Assembly: GCA_002633085.1 (NCBI GenBank)
Contig: NSIV01000001.1
Location: 930,001 to 994,000, forward strand
From: Curvibacter sp. PD_MW3
GTDB taxonomy: Bacteria > Pseudomonadota > Gammaproteobacteria > Burkholderiales > Burkholderiaceae_C
Direction of reading: 5' to 3'
Length of the DNA: 64,000 bases
The position numbers and the translations under genes were made by a program. Below are positions 40,160 to 49,472 of the stretch, in pieces. Numbering within the stretch: the stretch's first letter is position 1; the number at the start of each line of letters is the position of its first letter. Below the pieces are notes generated by a model. The model was given only the letters and a program-made list of their open reading frames with translations, had not been told where the DNA came from and searched no databases.

Positions 40160-40647
40160 GCACGCCTTCCTTGCGCGAGCGCATCTGGCGCCTGATCGAC
40201 TGGCTGCACAGCTTCCGCTACGTGCGCTTCGGTCTGGTGGGCGCCAGCGGCACGGTGGTGAATCTGGCGGTGCTCTACACCGCACACGAATTCCTGTTCA
40301 ACGCCATCGAGCCGGCCGGCACCAAACCCTATTTCTCACTGGCGCTGGCCATTGCGATCGCGACGGTCAACAATTTCACCTGGAACCGCCTGTGGACCTG
40401 GTCCGACCGCCAGCACGCCACCTCGGTACAACAGGAAGACGGCTACTCCAAGCGCAGCCTGCTGGCCCAGCTGGGCCAGTACGCCACCGCGTCGTGGCTG
40501 GGCATCCTGTTGCAATACGCGCTCACGCTCTGGCTGGCGCACTTCATGCACTACCTGCTGGCCAATGTGATCGCCATCGTGATTGCCAGCGTCAGCAATT
40601 TCATCGCCAACGACCGCTGGACTTTCCGTCATCGCCGCAAGCCATAA
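40156..40647 (+). CDS. GtrA-family membrane protein
   Basis: A 163-residue protein with four hydrophobic segments and the GtrA/DPMS signature: RFGLVGASGTVVNLAVLY at the start and ANVIAIVIASVSNFIANDRW near the end. GtrA-like proteins are thought to flip polyprenyl-phosphate sugars to the periplasm. The ATG at 40156 overlaps the GT9 stop; the frame is open further upstream but that is shadow. No GtrB-type GT2 synthase is adjacent. Confidence 0.9.
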   Translation: MSTPSLRERIWRLIDWLHSFRYVRFGLVGASGTVVNLAVLYTAHEFLFNAIEPAGTKPYFSLALAIAIATVNNFTWNRLWTWSDRQHATSVQQEDGYSKRSLLAQLGQYATASWLGILLQYALTLWLAHFMHYLLANVIAIVIASVSNFIANDRWTFRHRRKP

Positions 40648-40687
40648 TGCCGGGCAACGCCGGGGCAAGCCCGGCATCGGAACCTTC

Positions 40688-42451
40688 ATGCGCTTTTCCG
40701 GCTACTCCACACCGGCCTCTGCGGCTGACCACACATTCACCTGGCTGACCCTGTTGCTGCTGGCGATCGCGGTCTATGCCTTCGGCCTGGGTGGGCAGTA
40801 CATCCCGAGCAATGGCGACGAGATGGTCTATACCCATATCGCGCGTAAAACAGCAGAAACCAGCCACTGGCTGCCGCTGGCCTCCGATCTGGTCGACACG
40901 CGCAACACCAAGCCGCCACTGCTGTTCTGGCAGGCCATGGTGGCGGGTGACTGGGGCCAGCACTGGAACCTGACCGCCTTGCGTGCGCCCAGCCTTGTCT
41001 ACACGCTGCTGATCGCTGCCGCCATTGCCTGGAGTGTGCGCGGCATCACACACCATACGCACGATGGCCTGATCGCCGCCTGCGTCTATCTGCTTTTTCT
41101 CAGTACCTTCCGCTACGGCCGCCCCTACCTCACGAGTGCGCCCGAGACCTTCTGGTTCAGCCTGCCGCTCTTCAGCCTGCTGTGGCAGCGGCTGCGCCAG
41201 CCCGCCAAGGGCCCCGGCTGGGGCCTGCATGCCCTGTTCGGCCTGGGCCTGGGCCTGGGCCTGGCCTACAAATCGTTTGCCCTCATCGCACCCGCGGCGG
41301 CGGCTTGGTGGCTGGCCCTGGTGCTGAGTGAATCCCATCTGAGTTGGCGCAGGCTGTTGCGCCACACCCTGCGCACGGCGTTCAGCGCACTGCTGGCGCT
41401 GGGCGTGTTCGCGCTCTGGTTCGTGCTTGACCCCGATCCAGCCGCGGTCTGGCGAGAGTTCATCGTCGGCGAGAACGCCGCCAAATTTTCCGACGCGCGC
41501 GGCTACTGGCAAGAGGCGCTATCGCTCAGCGGCTCCAGCCTCTGGTCGCAACTGCTGGCCTATGCGGTCAATGCCGGCCTGCTGGCCTTTGCCGTCATTG
41601 GCTTGGCCTGGCTGGGTTTGAAACAGCTGCCACGGCTGCGTAGCAGGCTGCCCTTGCCGCCGCACCAGGCCATTCTGCTGGCCTGGGCTGCGGTCTGGCT
41701 GCTGGTGTTCCTGTTCCCGAGCCAGCGTTCGGCGCGCTACGTCATCCCGGCCATGCCGGCGGTGGCCATGCTGCTGGCGCTCTATTGGCGCGACATTGGC
41801 CGCCTCTGGTTTGTGCCGACCTTGCTGCTGTCGGGCATAGCCTTGTTGGTGCTGGGACGCATCGCCTGGGTCGGCCACACGCTGGGCCTGTCCTCGGCCA
41901 CTGACATCGGCCTCGCGTTGCTGGCCGCCGGCCTGGGAGCCGGCGCGATAGCCATGGGTCTGTGGCGCACCGCCTGGACGCGCACCGGCGCCGTGCTGGC
42001 AGGCCTGCTGGTTTATGCCACGTTCGACCTGACGGTGCGCCCCATGGATGGCCCGGTCGGGCTCTATGAAGCCACCACTGCGACGCCTGCCGGGCGCATT
42101 GCCGTCCCCAATGGCTTCAACAGCCAGTTTGAGCGTTTCCAGTTCCTGCTACCGGGCCAGCATCAGTTCATCCCCTACGACACCGGGGGCCGCGCCCTGG
42201 CCCGGGTCGCACCGGGCACCACCTTGCCGATGCCGGCACAGCAGCTCCAGCAGTTGCTTGACACCCATGACGGCGTGGTGTGGATCCAGTCCGACATGGC
42301 GGAAACCGCACCGACGTGTCTGCCTCAGTGCCGAGTATTGGGGGAGCGCTGGCTGCTCACGAGCCGGCATATGCCAGGCGAAGTCACGCTGGCCAACCTG
42401 TGGCAGCCGCAGCAATGGTTGTTCAAGCGTGAATGGTTGTTGACGCGTTGA
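40688..42451 (+). CDS. ArnT-like GT-C glycosyltransferase
   Basis: A 587-residue polytopic protein (about 12 membrane helices) of the PMT/ArnT type. The first periplasmic loop has the catalytic-acid region SNGDEMVYTHIARKTAE followed by LPLASDLVDTRNTKPPLLFW, matching the DE and KPP(L)xxW pattern of ArnT. The C-terminal 100 residues form a soluble periplasmic domain. Such enzymes move a sugar from a polyprenyl phosphate to lipid A or another glycan. Start ATG at 40688; the reading frame upstream overlaps GtrA and is not used. Confidence 0.87.
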   Translation: MRFSGYSTPASAADHTFTWLTLLLLAIAVYAFGLGGQYIPSNGDEMVYTHIARKTAETSHWLPLASDLVDTRNTKPPLLFWQAMVAGDWGQHWNLTALRAPSLVYTLLIAAAIAWSVRGITHHTHDGLIAACVYLLFLSTFRYGRPYLTSAPETFWFSLPLFSLLWQRLRQPAKGPGWGLHALFGLGLGLGLAYKSFALIAPAAAAWWLALVLSESHLSWRRLLRHTLRTAFSALLALGVFALWFVLDPDPAAVWREFIVGENAAKFSDARGYWQEALSLSGSSLWSQLLAYAVNAGLLAFAVIGLAWLGLKQLPRLRSRLPLPPHQAILLAWAAVWLLVFLFPSQRSARYVIPAMPAVAMLLALYWRDIGRLWFVPTLLLSGIALLVLGRIAWVGHTLGLSSATDIGLALLAAGLGAGAIAMGLWRTAWTRTGAVLAGLLVYATFDLTVRPMDGPVGLYEATTATPAGRIAVPNGFNSQFERFQFLLPGQHQFIPYDTGGRALARVAPGTTLPMPAQQLQQLLDTHDGVVWIQSDMAETAPTCLPQCRVLGERWLLTSRHMPGEVTLANLWQPQQWLFKREWLLTR

Positions 42452-42467
42452 TACACGTCGCCTGGCA

Positions 42468-43145
42468 TCAGGACTGATTGCTGCGAAAGCGGCGCAGTTC
42501 ACGCTGCAGCCCCTCAAGCTGCAACACGATCCACAGCCAGGGATCGAGCAAAGCGTCCCACAGGTTGCCCGTCGGCAGCCGCAACAGCACCTGCAGCAGA
42601 AGCACAGCAACGAGCAGAAACGATATGTTGCGCGCCGACGGACGTGGCCCCGCCAACAGCCAGGGCAGGCAGGCGACCAGTGCGACCACGGCCAACGCGA
42701 CCGGGCTGAAACCCAGCGCATACAGTGATACAGGCCACATCGCAAAGGTATCCAGCAACAGCGACCAACCCAGCACGATGCCGCCCACGCCGAAATACCA
42801 GGGTGCCTCGCAGCGTTCTGCCGGCAGCACCGCCGGCTTGAACTGCCGCAGCAGGAACAGACCACACAGCGCCAAACTCAGCAGGCTAGGTGCCTGGAAT
42901 GTCAGTCCCAGCCAATAAGTCGGCGACAGAGGTCCCGGCCACACGGCCCAGAGTGCCAGCCCGAACGGCACGGCCCAACGCCAGACCGGTTTGCCCTGCG
43001 GCACCCAGCGCTGCAGCGACCACAGCCCGAGTGCAGCCAACACCAAGGCCCAGCTCAGTACCAAGTACAGACGCACCATGCCGGGTGACGGCAAGGCTGG
43101 GACTTGCGTCGACAGCAGGCTATTGAGGTGGGAGGTCCAATCCAT
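42468..43145 (-). CDS. Uncharacterised polytopic membrane protein
   Basis: I do not recognise a family. The 225-residue product has about six or seven hydrophobic segments (such as LYLVLSWALVLAALGLWSLQ, LLSLALCGLFLLRQF, ISFLLVAVLLLQVLL), Trp-rich loops and a short basic C-terminal tail (GLQRELRRFRSNQS). No catalytic motif stands out. It follows the sialidase-like gene by 11 bases on the same strand, so the two are almost surely co-transcribed. It converges on the GT-C gene. Confidence 0.75.
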   Translation of the reverse strand: MDWTSHLNSLLSTQVPALPSPGMVRLYLVLSWALVLAALGLWSLQRWVPQGKPVWRWAVPFGLALWAVWPGPLSPTYWLGLTFQAPSLLSLALCGLFLLRQFKPAVLPAERCEAPWYFGVGGIVLGWSLLLDTFAMWPVSLYALGFSPVALAVVALVACLPWLLAGPRPSARNISFLLVAVLLLQVLLRLPTGNLWDALLDPWLWIVLQLEGLQRELRRFRSNQS

Positions 43146-43156
43146 GGTGCGCAGTC

Positions 43157-44338
43157 TCAGCGTTTGTCAGCAGGGTCCAGCCGCTGCCAGGCGATGGTGC
43201 GGCGCTGGTCGGTGTAGCTCACCCACAGGCTGCCATCGGCCCAGGCCAAGGACGGGTAGGAATATTCGCTCGGCCCCTCACCCTGCGCCAGCGTCAGCAG
43301 CCGGCGCCATTGCAAGCCATCACTGGAGATGCTGAGATCCAGCACGGCGCGCGAATCAGGGCGCGGGTTGTGCGCCAGCAACATCAACCCCGGCTCCAGC
43401 GCCAGCGCGGCAATGGCGGCATCCGGGTTGTGCAGCCCCGGTTCGGGCAGATCCTGCCAATGTTGACCACCATCCAGCGTCTGCACGGTCCGCAGCTTTT
43501 TCTCCGCACTGTTGTCGCGCAGCAGGGCCAGCCAGTCGGTCTCATTGCGCATCAGCAGCGTGGGCTGCAGCAGGTAGCCGCGTTGCGACATGCGCACCAT
43601 GCCACGGAATTCGCCATGGGCATCGAAGCGCAAGGCCACCGGGTATTTTTTGCCCAGCTCGAAATAGGCCGGCAGCACCATGCCCCCATCGGCCAGAGGC
43701 AGCGGCATGGCACGCACCAGATGGCTGGTATTCCACAACCAGGACAGCGGCAGTACACGCACCGGTGCGAAGGCCAGTTGCTCGAAGTTCTGTCCGCCAT
43801 CGATCTGGCGCAAGTGCAGGATGCGCCCAGCCGCCCAGCCGCCCAGACCAGTGGCCACGACAAACAGGTGAATGCGTCCGTCCGCATCGCGCCAGGCCAC
43901 CGGGTTGCCCAGCCGGCGCAAGCCAAAACCCAGCTGCGCGCCTGCTTCCTGGCGGTTCACCACAAAGCGCGCTGCGCTCCACTGCTGACGGCTACGGTCG
44001 AACGCCGAGGCGGCAATCTGCACATCCGGCCCGCTTTCGCGCGAACCGGCAAACCAGAAGGCCAGCAGTGACGCCGCGTTGCCTGCCGGCAGCGGCAGCA
44101 AGGTGCTGGCATGCGCGGCGGGTGTGTTGGCCGGCATCGGAATCTGGCCACCCGCTCGCGGTACCAGCGTCGTCGTCGGCATGCTGTCTGCCGGCACGGG
44201 CCACACTGCGCGGGGCTGAGCCGGTTGTGAGGCGCGTTGCCACAGATCCAACCCCACCAGGGCAGCGCACAGACTCAGCGCGCAGGCCAGCCTCATGCCG
44301 AATGAACGACCGGAAAGGGAGATCAGGGACTCAGACAC
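43157..44338 (-). CDS. Membrane-anchored sialidase-like (BNR/Asp-box) protein
   Basis: A 393-residue protein with an N-terminal membrane segment (about residues 15-32) and a periplasmic beta-propeller. Asp-box-like repeats are IDGGQNFEQL, LDGGQHWQDL and SSDGLQWRRL; other sialidase features are FAGSRESGPDVQIAAS (like the FRIP/arginine region), NPVAWRDADGRIHLF and GPSEYSYPSLAWADGSLWVSYTDQRRTI. Whether it cleaves sialic acid is unknown; many relatives in non-pathogens are uncharacterised. It is first of a two-gene unit with the membrane protein downstream. Confidence 0.82.
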   Translation of the reverse strand: MSESLISLSGRSFGMRLACALSLCAALVGLDLWQRASQPAQPRAVWPVPADSMPTTTLVPRAGGQIPMPANTPAAHASTLLPLPAGNAASLLAFWFAGSRESGPDVQIAASAFDRSRQQWSAARFVVNRQEAGAQLGFGLRRLGNPVAWRDADGRIHLFVVATGLGGWAAGRILHLRQIDGGQNFEQLAFAPVRVLPLSWLWNTSHLVRAMPLPLADGGMVLPAYFELGKKYPVALRFDAHGEFRGMVRMSQRGYLLQPTLLMRNETDWLALLRDNSAEKKLRTVQTLDGGQHWQDLPEPGLHNPDAAIAALALEPGLMLLAHNPRPDSRAVLDLSISSDGLQWRRLLTLAQGEGPSEYSYPSLAWADGSLWVSYTDQRRTIAWQRLDPADKR

Positions 44339-44408
44339 GGATCAGGCTGGTGGGCAACAAGGAGCGGCAGTCATTTCCTTAACTCGCGGGAGTGTAACTT
44401 GCCCTGTC

Positions 44409-44436
44409 TTGAAAGCCGGCTAAAAAGCCTTATGAT
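44409..44436 (+). promoter_or_regulatory. groESL promoter
   Basis: TTGAAA (44409-44414) and TATGAT (44431-44436) with a 16-base spacer give a good sigma-70 promoter. CTTGAAA at the same -35 also fits the heat-shock sigma-32 -35. The -10 end shares a base with the CIRCE operator. Confidence 0.75.
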
Positions 44437-44462
44437 TAGCACTCGCTGGATTTGAGTGCTAA
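44436..44462 (+). promoter_or_regulatory. CIRCE operator (HrcA binding site)
   Basis: A perfect CIRCE inverted repeat: TTAGCACTC (44436-44444), nine-base spacer GCTGGATTT, GAGTGCTAA (44454-44462). HrcA bound here would block transcription starting just downstream of the -10 box. Confidence 0.97.
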
Positions 44463-44553
44463 CAGCACCATCCAACAAAGTTAATGAGCGCCAACTTATC
44501 TGTTGCTGCTTAGGATTTAACCACCCATTGTTTCAAACTCAAGGAGATTCCTG

Positions 44554-44844
44554 ATGAAACTGCGTCCTCTGGCCGACCGCGTGATCGTGAAGCGCGTGGA
44601 AAACGAAACCAAAACCGCCTCCGGCATCGTCATCCCCGACAGCGCCGCCGAAAAGCCTGACCAAGGCGAGGTGCTGGCCGTCGGTCCCGGCAAGAAGAAC
44701 GACAAGGGCGAACTCGCTCCCATGTCCGTCAAGGTGGGCGATCGTGTCCTGTTCGGCAAGTACAGCGGCCAGACCGTCAAGGTCGATGGCGATGAACTGC
44801 TGGTGATGAAGGAAGACGACCTGTTCGCAGTCGTCGAAAAATAA
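44554..44844 (+). CDS. groES: GroES co-chaperonin
   Basis: A 96-residue Gro[18 protein letters not shown] at the start, the mobile loop with [18 protein letters not shown] and the roof region [14 protein letters not shown]. It caps GroEL in protein folding. AAGGAG lies before the ATG. It is under CIRCE control and its stop codon is within a 12-bp hairpin. Confidence 0.98.
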   Translation: MKLRPLADRVIVKRVENETKTASGIVIPDSAAEKPDQGEVLAVGPGKKNDKGELAPMSVKVGDRVLFGKYSGQTVKVDGDELLVMKEDDLFAVVEK

Positions 44845-44909
44845 ATCGCAGCGCGATTTATTTTCAGCGCAGGCTCACTTGGCGCAACCAAGTGAAGGGG
44901 CAGAGCCCC
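44838..44909 (+). promoter_or_regulatory. Three consecutive hairpins in the groES-groEL spacer
   Basis: Hairpin 1: 12-bp arms 44838-44849 and 44853-44864 with loop AGC, covering the groES stop. Hairpin 2: TCACTTGG/CCAAGTGA at 44875-44895. Hairpin 3: GGGGC/GCCCC at 44897-44909. Hairpin 1 ends in four T and could act as a partial terminator or as an mRNA processing site. The rest of the 131-base spacer carries the groEL ribosome site. Confidence 0.7.
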
Positions 44910-44954
44910 GGCCGAAGCCAAAAGTAAATCACGGCAATTTCCACCCCTTATTGA

Positions 44955-46631
<1,677 letters not shown>

Positions 46632-46643
46632 TGCTCCTTGCCT

Positions 46644-46720
46644 GAGGCTGCAGCCTTCGTTGCAAGGGTTTGCCGTAGCGCTGCTACTGTCTTCACCCTT
46701 GCGCCTAGGCCTGCAACCTC
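46644..46720 (+). repeat. Three-tier inverted repeat downstream of groEL
   Basis: Nested arms: GAGGCTGCAG/CTGCAACCTC (46644-46653, 46711-46720; 9 of 10 pair), GCAAGGGT/ACCCTTGC (46662-46669, 46695-46702) and GTAGC/GCTAC (46675-46679, 46683-46687) around a three-base loop. It could form one long interrupted hairpin at the 3' end of the groESL mRNA. Confidence 0.65.
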
Positions 46721-46758
46721 ATGCTGCGTCGATGGCTGTTATGGCTCTCGACACAAAA

Positions 46759-46800
46759 ACAAAAAAACCCGCAGCGCGCGAGCCCTGCGGGTTTTTTTGT
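46759..46800. terminator. Bidirectional intrinsic terminator between groEL and pgi
   Basis: A perfect 16-bp stem (46759-46774 and 46785-46800; core CCCGCAG/CTGCGGG flanked by seven A and seven T) with a ten-base loop. It serves groESL on the plus strand and pgi on the minus strand. Confidence 0.95.
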
Positions 46801-46812
46801 CTAAATAAATGT

Positions 46813-46874
46813 GCTATCGATTCAGTAGCTTTTGGCGCAATACCAGCAAGGACCAGCGGTCTATTCGACTCTTA
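46813..46874 (+). repeat. Dispersed two-hairpin repeat, copy 3 (groEL-pgi junction)
   Basis: Starts GCTATCGATTCAGTAGC, then GGCGCAA, AAGG and hairpin GACCAGCGGTC. Its distal part overlaps the last codons of pgi. Confidence 0.72.
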
Positions 46875-48432
46875 ACTTCTTCAGCAAGCCGGCGCTGGAC
46901 CCATCCAGCCCATCGGCGTTGCCGCTGTCCAGCCTCTGCTCCATGTCCTTGGCCAGCACCTTGCCCAACTCCACGCCCCATTGGTCGAAGCTGTTGATGC
47001 CCCAGAGCGAACCCGTCACGAAGACACGGTGCTCCTGCAGCGCGATGATGGCGCCCAGGCTGGCTGGCGTCAGCTCATCCAGCAGCAGGAAGGTGCTCGG
47101 CCGGTTGCCCGGCAGATGACGGTGGCCGCCGGTATCCTGCTGCCCCAGCATCAGCGCGCGCGACTGTGCCAGTGCATTAGCCAGCAGCTTGTGATGATGT
47201 TCCGGCAGGGGGTGTGCCACCTTTTTCACCGCGATGAATTCCACCGGAATCACATCACTGCCCTGGTGCAGCATCTGGAAGTAGGCGTGCTGGCCGTTGG
47301 CGGCCGGTTCGCCCCAGATCACGGGTGACGTCGCGTAGGGCAAGGCCTCGCCGTTCTCATCCACACGCTTACCGTTGCTCTCCATCTCCAACTGCTGCAG
47401 GTAGGCCTGCATGCGGCGCAGACCGCTGTGGTAAGGCGCTACGCTGCGGCTGCTGAAGCCGTGGAAGTTGCGGTACCAGACGTCAAGCAGGGCGAGGCGC
47501 ACCGGCAAATTGCGTTCCAAGGGCTCGTTGCGGAAGTGCTCGTCCATGGCATGCGCACCGGCCAGCATCTCGCGAAAGCGCTCCGACCCAATGGCAATTG
47601 CAATCGGCAGGCCGATGGACGACCACATGGAATAGCGTCCACCAACCCAGTCCCAGAAATCGAACGTGGTACCGATGCCGAATTCGCGCGCCGCCTCCAC
47701 ATTGCTGGTCAGCGCACAGAAATGCCGTGCGATATCGCGCCCGCCCTTGGCCTCGAACCAGGCCTTGGCCGAGCGCGCATTGGTCATGGTCTCCAGGGTG
47801 GTGAAGGACTTGGAAGCGATCAGAAACAGCGTGCTCTCGGGCTGAACCTGACGTAGCACCTGGCTGAGCTCATGGCCATCCACGCTGGAGACAAAGTGGA
47901 ACCGCTTGTTCTGAGCCACAAACGGGTCGAGCGCCAGCACTGCCATCTGCGGCCCCAGATCGGAGCCGCCAATGCCGATGTTGACGATATCCGTGATGCC
48001 TTCGTCATGGCGCACCATGTCGGCATAGGTCAGCATGACACTGAGAGTAGCATGCACCTGGCCCAGCTCTTTGGCGATGTTCTTCGTCGCACTCTGCGCG
48101 GTATCCGCAAGACCCGTTGCCGGATAGCGCAGCAAGAAGTGCATGACTCGGCGCTGCTCGGTCGTATTGATGACGTCACCGGTGAACATCGCATCGCGGT
48201 GTTCCGGTACGCCACACTGGCGCGCCAGCTCCAGCAACTGCACCTGAACGGCGTCATCGATCAGATTTTTTGACAGGTCCGCAAATACATAGGGCACCTG
48301 CAGGCTGAAACGATCAAAACGCTGCCCATCCGTTGCGAACGCTTGGCGCAGGTCGAAGTCACGCCCCTGGATGTCGTACAACGAGCGCAAAGCCCCCCAG
48401 GCCGGCGTCTGGTCACAACGTAAACGGCTCAT
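46861..48432 (-). CDS. pgi: Glucose-6-phosphate isomerase
   Basis: Pgi (523 residues) interconverts glucose 6-phosphate and fructose 6-phosphate. Motifs: NIGIGGSDLGPQM, SKSFTTLETMTNA, VGGRYSMWSSIGLP (with catalytic Glu/His regions in GEPAANGQHAYFQMLHQG) and QWGVELGKVLA near the end. The C-terminus (KLRVE, stop TAG) lies in a repeat copy. It follows tal with one base between, so tal-pgi is one unit. Confidence 0.97.
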   Translation of the reverse strand: MSRLRCDQTPAWGALRSLYDIQGRDFDLRQAFATDGQRFDRFSLQVPYVFADLSKNLIDDAVQVQLLELARQCGVPEHRDAMFTGDVINTTEQRRVMHFLLRYPATGLADTAQSATKNIAKELGQVHATLSVMLTYADMVRHDEGITDIVNIGIGGSDLGPQMAVLALDPFVAQNKRFHFVSSVDGHELSQVLRQVQPESTLFLIASKSFTTLETMTNARSAKAWFEAKGGRDIARHFCALTSNVEAAREFGIGTTFDFWDWVGGRYSMWSSIGLPIAIAIGSERFREMLAGAHAMDEHFRNEPLERNLPVRLALLDVWYRNFHGFSSRSVAPYHSGLRRMQAYLQQLEMESNGKRVDENGEALPYATSPVIWGEPAANGQHAYFQMLHQGSDVIPVEFIAVKKVAHPLPEHHHKLLANALAQSRALMLGQQDTGGHRHLPGNRPSTFLLLDELTPASLGAIIALQEHRVFVTGSLWGINSFDQWGVELGKVLAKDMEQRLDSGNADGLDGSSAGLLKKLRVE

Positions 48433-48433
48433 G

Positions 48434-49381
48434 TCAGACTGCCTGCATCAGCAGTTCGAGCTTGAGGGTATCGGCCGCAAAAGCGCGGATACCCTCAGCC
48501 AATTTGTCGGTGGCCATGGCATCTTCATTGAGTGCATAGCGGAATCCCGGCTCGTCGTAGCTCACCAAGGGCAAGTCCATGGCACGCGCAGCCTGTGCAT
48601 CCAACGCACGCACCACCGGCGCCTCGCTGGCCGCGAGTTGGGCCAGCAATTCAGGTGAAATCGTCAGCAGATCGCAACCGGCCAGCGCCGTGATCTGCCC
48701 GATATTTCGGAAACTCGCCCCCATGATCTCGGTGGCTATGTCAAAGCGCTTGTAATGCTGGTAGATGGCGCGTACCGAGGCCACACCAGGATCATTGGCC
48801 CCGGCGTTGGCCGCCTCATCCCAGTTGGCGCCTGCCGTCTTCTTGTACCAGTCGTAGATGCGCCCGACAAATGGCGAGATCAGCTGCACCTTGGCCTGGC
48901 CGCAGGCCACCGCCTGGCAGAAAGAGAACAGCAGGGTCAGATTGGTATGGATACCGCGCCGCTCCAGTTGCGCGGCTGCCTGAATCCCCTCCCAAGTGGA
49001 AGCAATCTTGATCAACACGCGGTCGATGTGAATGCCCTGCGCCTGGTACAACTCGATGATGCGCTCGGCCCGCGCCACGGTGGCCTGGGTATCGAAGCTC
49101 AAGCGGGCATCCACCTCGGTGGAAACACGCCCCGGGATCAACGCAAGAATCTCGCAGCCAAAGCGCACCAGCAAGCGGTCCATGATTTCGTCCAGCGGTC
49201 TCCCCCTGAATTGCGTCACCGTTTCCCTGAGCAAAGGTTGGTAGTCGGCCTTTTGCACCGCCTTGAGGATGAGCGAAGGATTGGTGGTTGCATCTTGCGG
49301 CTTGAAGGCCGCAATCTGCCTGAAGTCCCCGGTATCTGCCACCACGGTGGTGAACTGTTTGAGTGCATCGAGCTGGTTCAT
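48434..49381 (-). CDS. tal: Transaldolase
   Basis: A 315-residue TalB-type transaldolase of the pentose phosphate pathway. The Schiff-base Lys is Lys125 in [11 protein letters not shown]; the first strand has [12 protein letters not shown] and the phosphate site [13 protein letters not shown]. It is upstream of pgi and divergent from the HexR-type regulator; a candidate operator lies just in front of its start. Confidence 0.96.
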   Translation of the reverse strand: MNQLDALKQFTTVVADTGDFRQIAAFKPQDATTNPSLILKAVQKADYQPLLRETVTQFRGRPLDEIMDRLLVRFGCEILALIPGRVSTEVDARLSFDTQATVARAERIIELYQAQGIHIDRVLIKIASTWEGIQAAAQLERRGIHTNLTLLFSFCQAVACGQAKVQLISPFVGRIYDWYKKTAGANWDEAANAGANDPGVASVRAIYQHYKRFDIATEIMGASFRNIGQITALAGCDLLTISPELLAQLAASEAPVVRALDAQAARAMDLPLVSYDEPGFRYALNEDAMATDKLAEGIRAFAADTLKLELLMQAV

Positions 49382-49394
49382 GGGCTTGAATTAT

Positions 49395-49415
49395 GAGTGA
49401 AATAAAATTACGCTC
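49395..49415. promoter_or_regulatory. Candidate HexR operator in the tal-hexR divergent region
   Basis: A 21-base near-palindrome with arms GAGTGAAAT and ATTACGCTC (7 of 9 positions pair) around AAA. The AATAAAATTA core resembles the AATTAAATTA-type centre of known HexR sites. It overlaps a possible -10 (CATAAT) for tal. Assignment is inference from position and symmetry. Confidence 0.5.
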
Positions 49416-49472
49416 GATCGCCTTTCTGTGTAACCATGACGCAGCGCCCGAAACAGGCGCGCAGGAGTCCGC

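Noticed and set aside
37625..40285. An 886-codon minus-strand frame opposite metK and the GT9 gene
   Set aside because: It spans two unrelated conserved genes antisense; typical GC-rich shadow frame.
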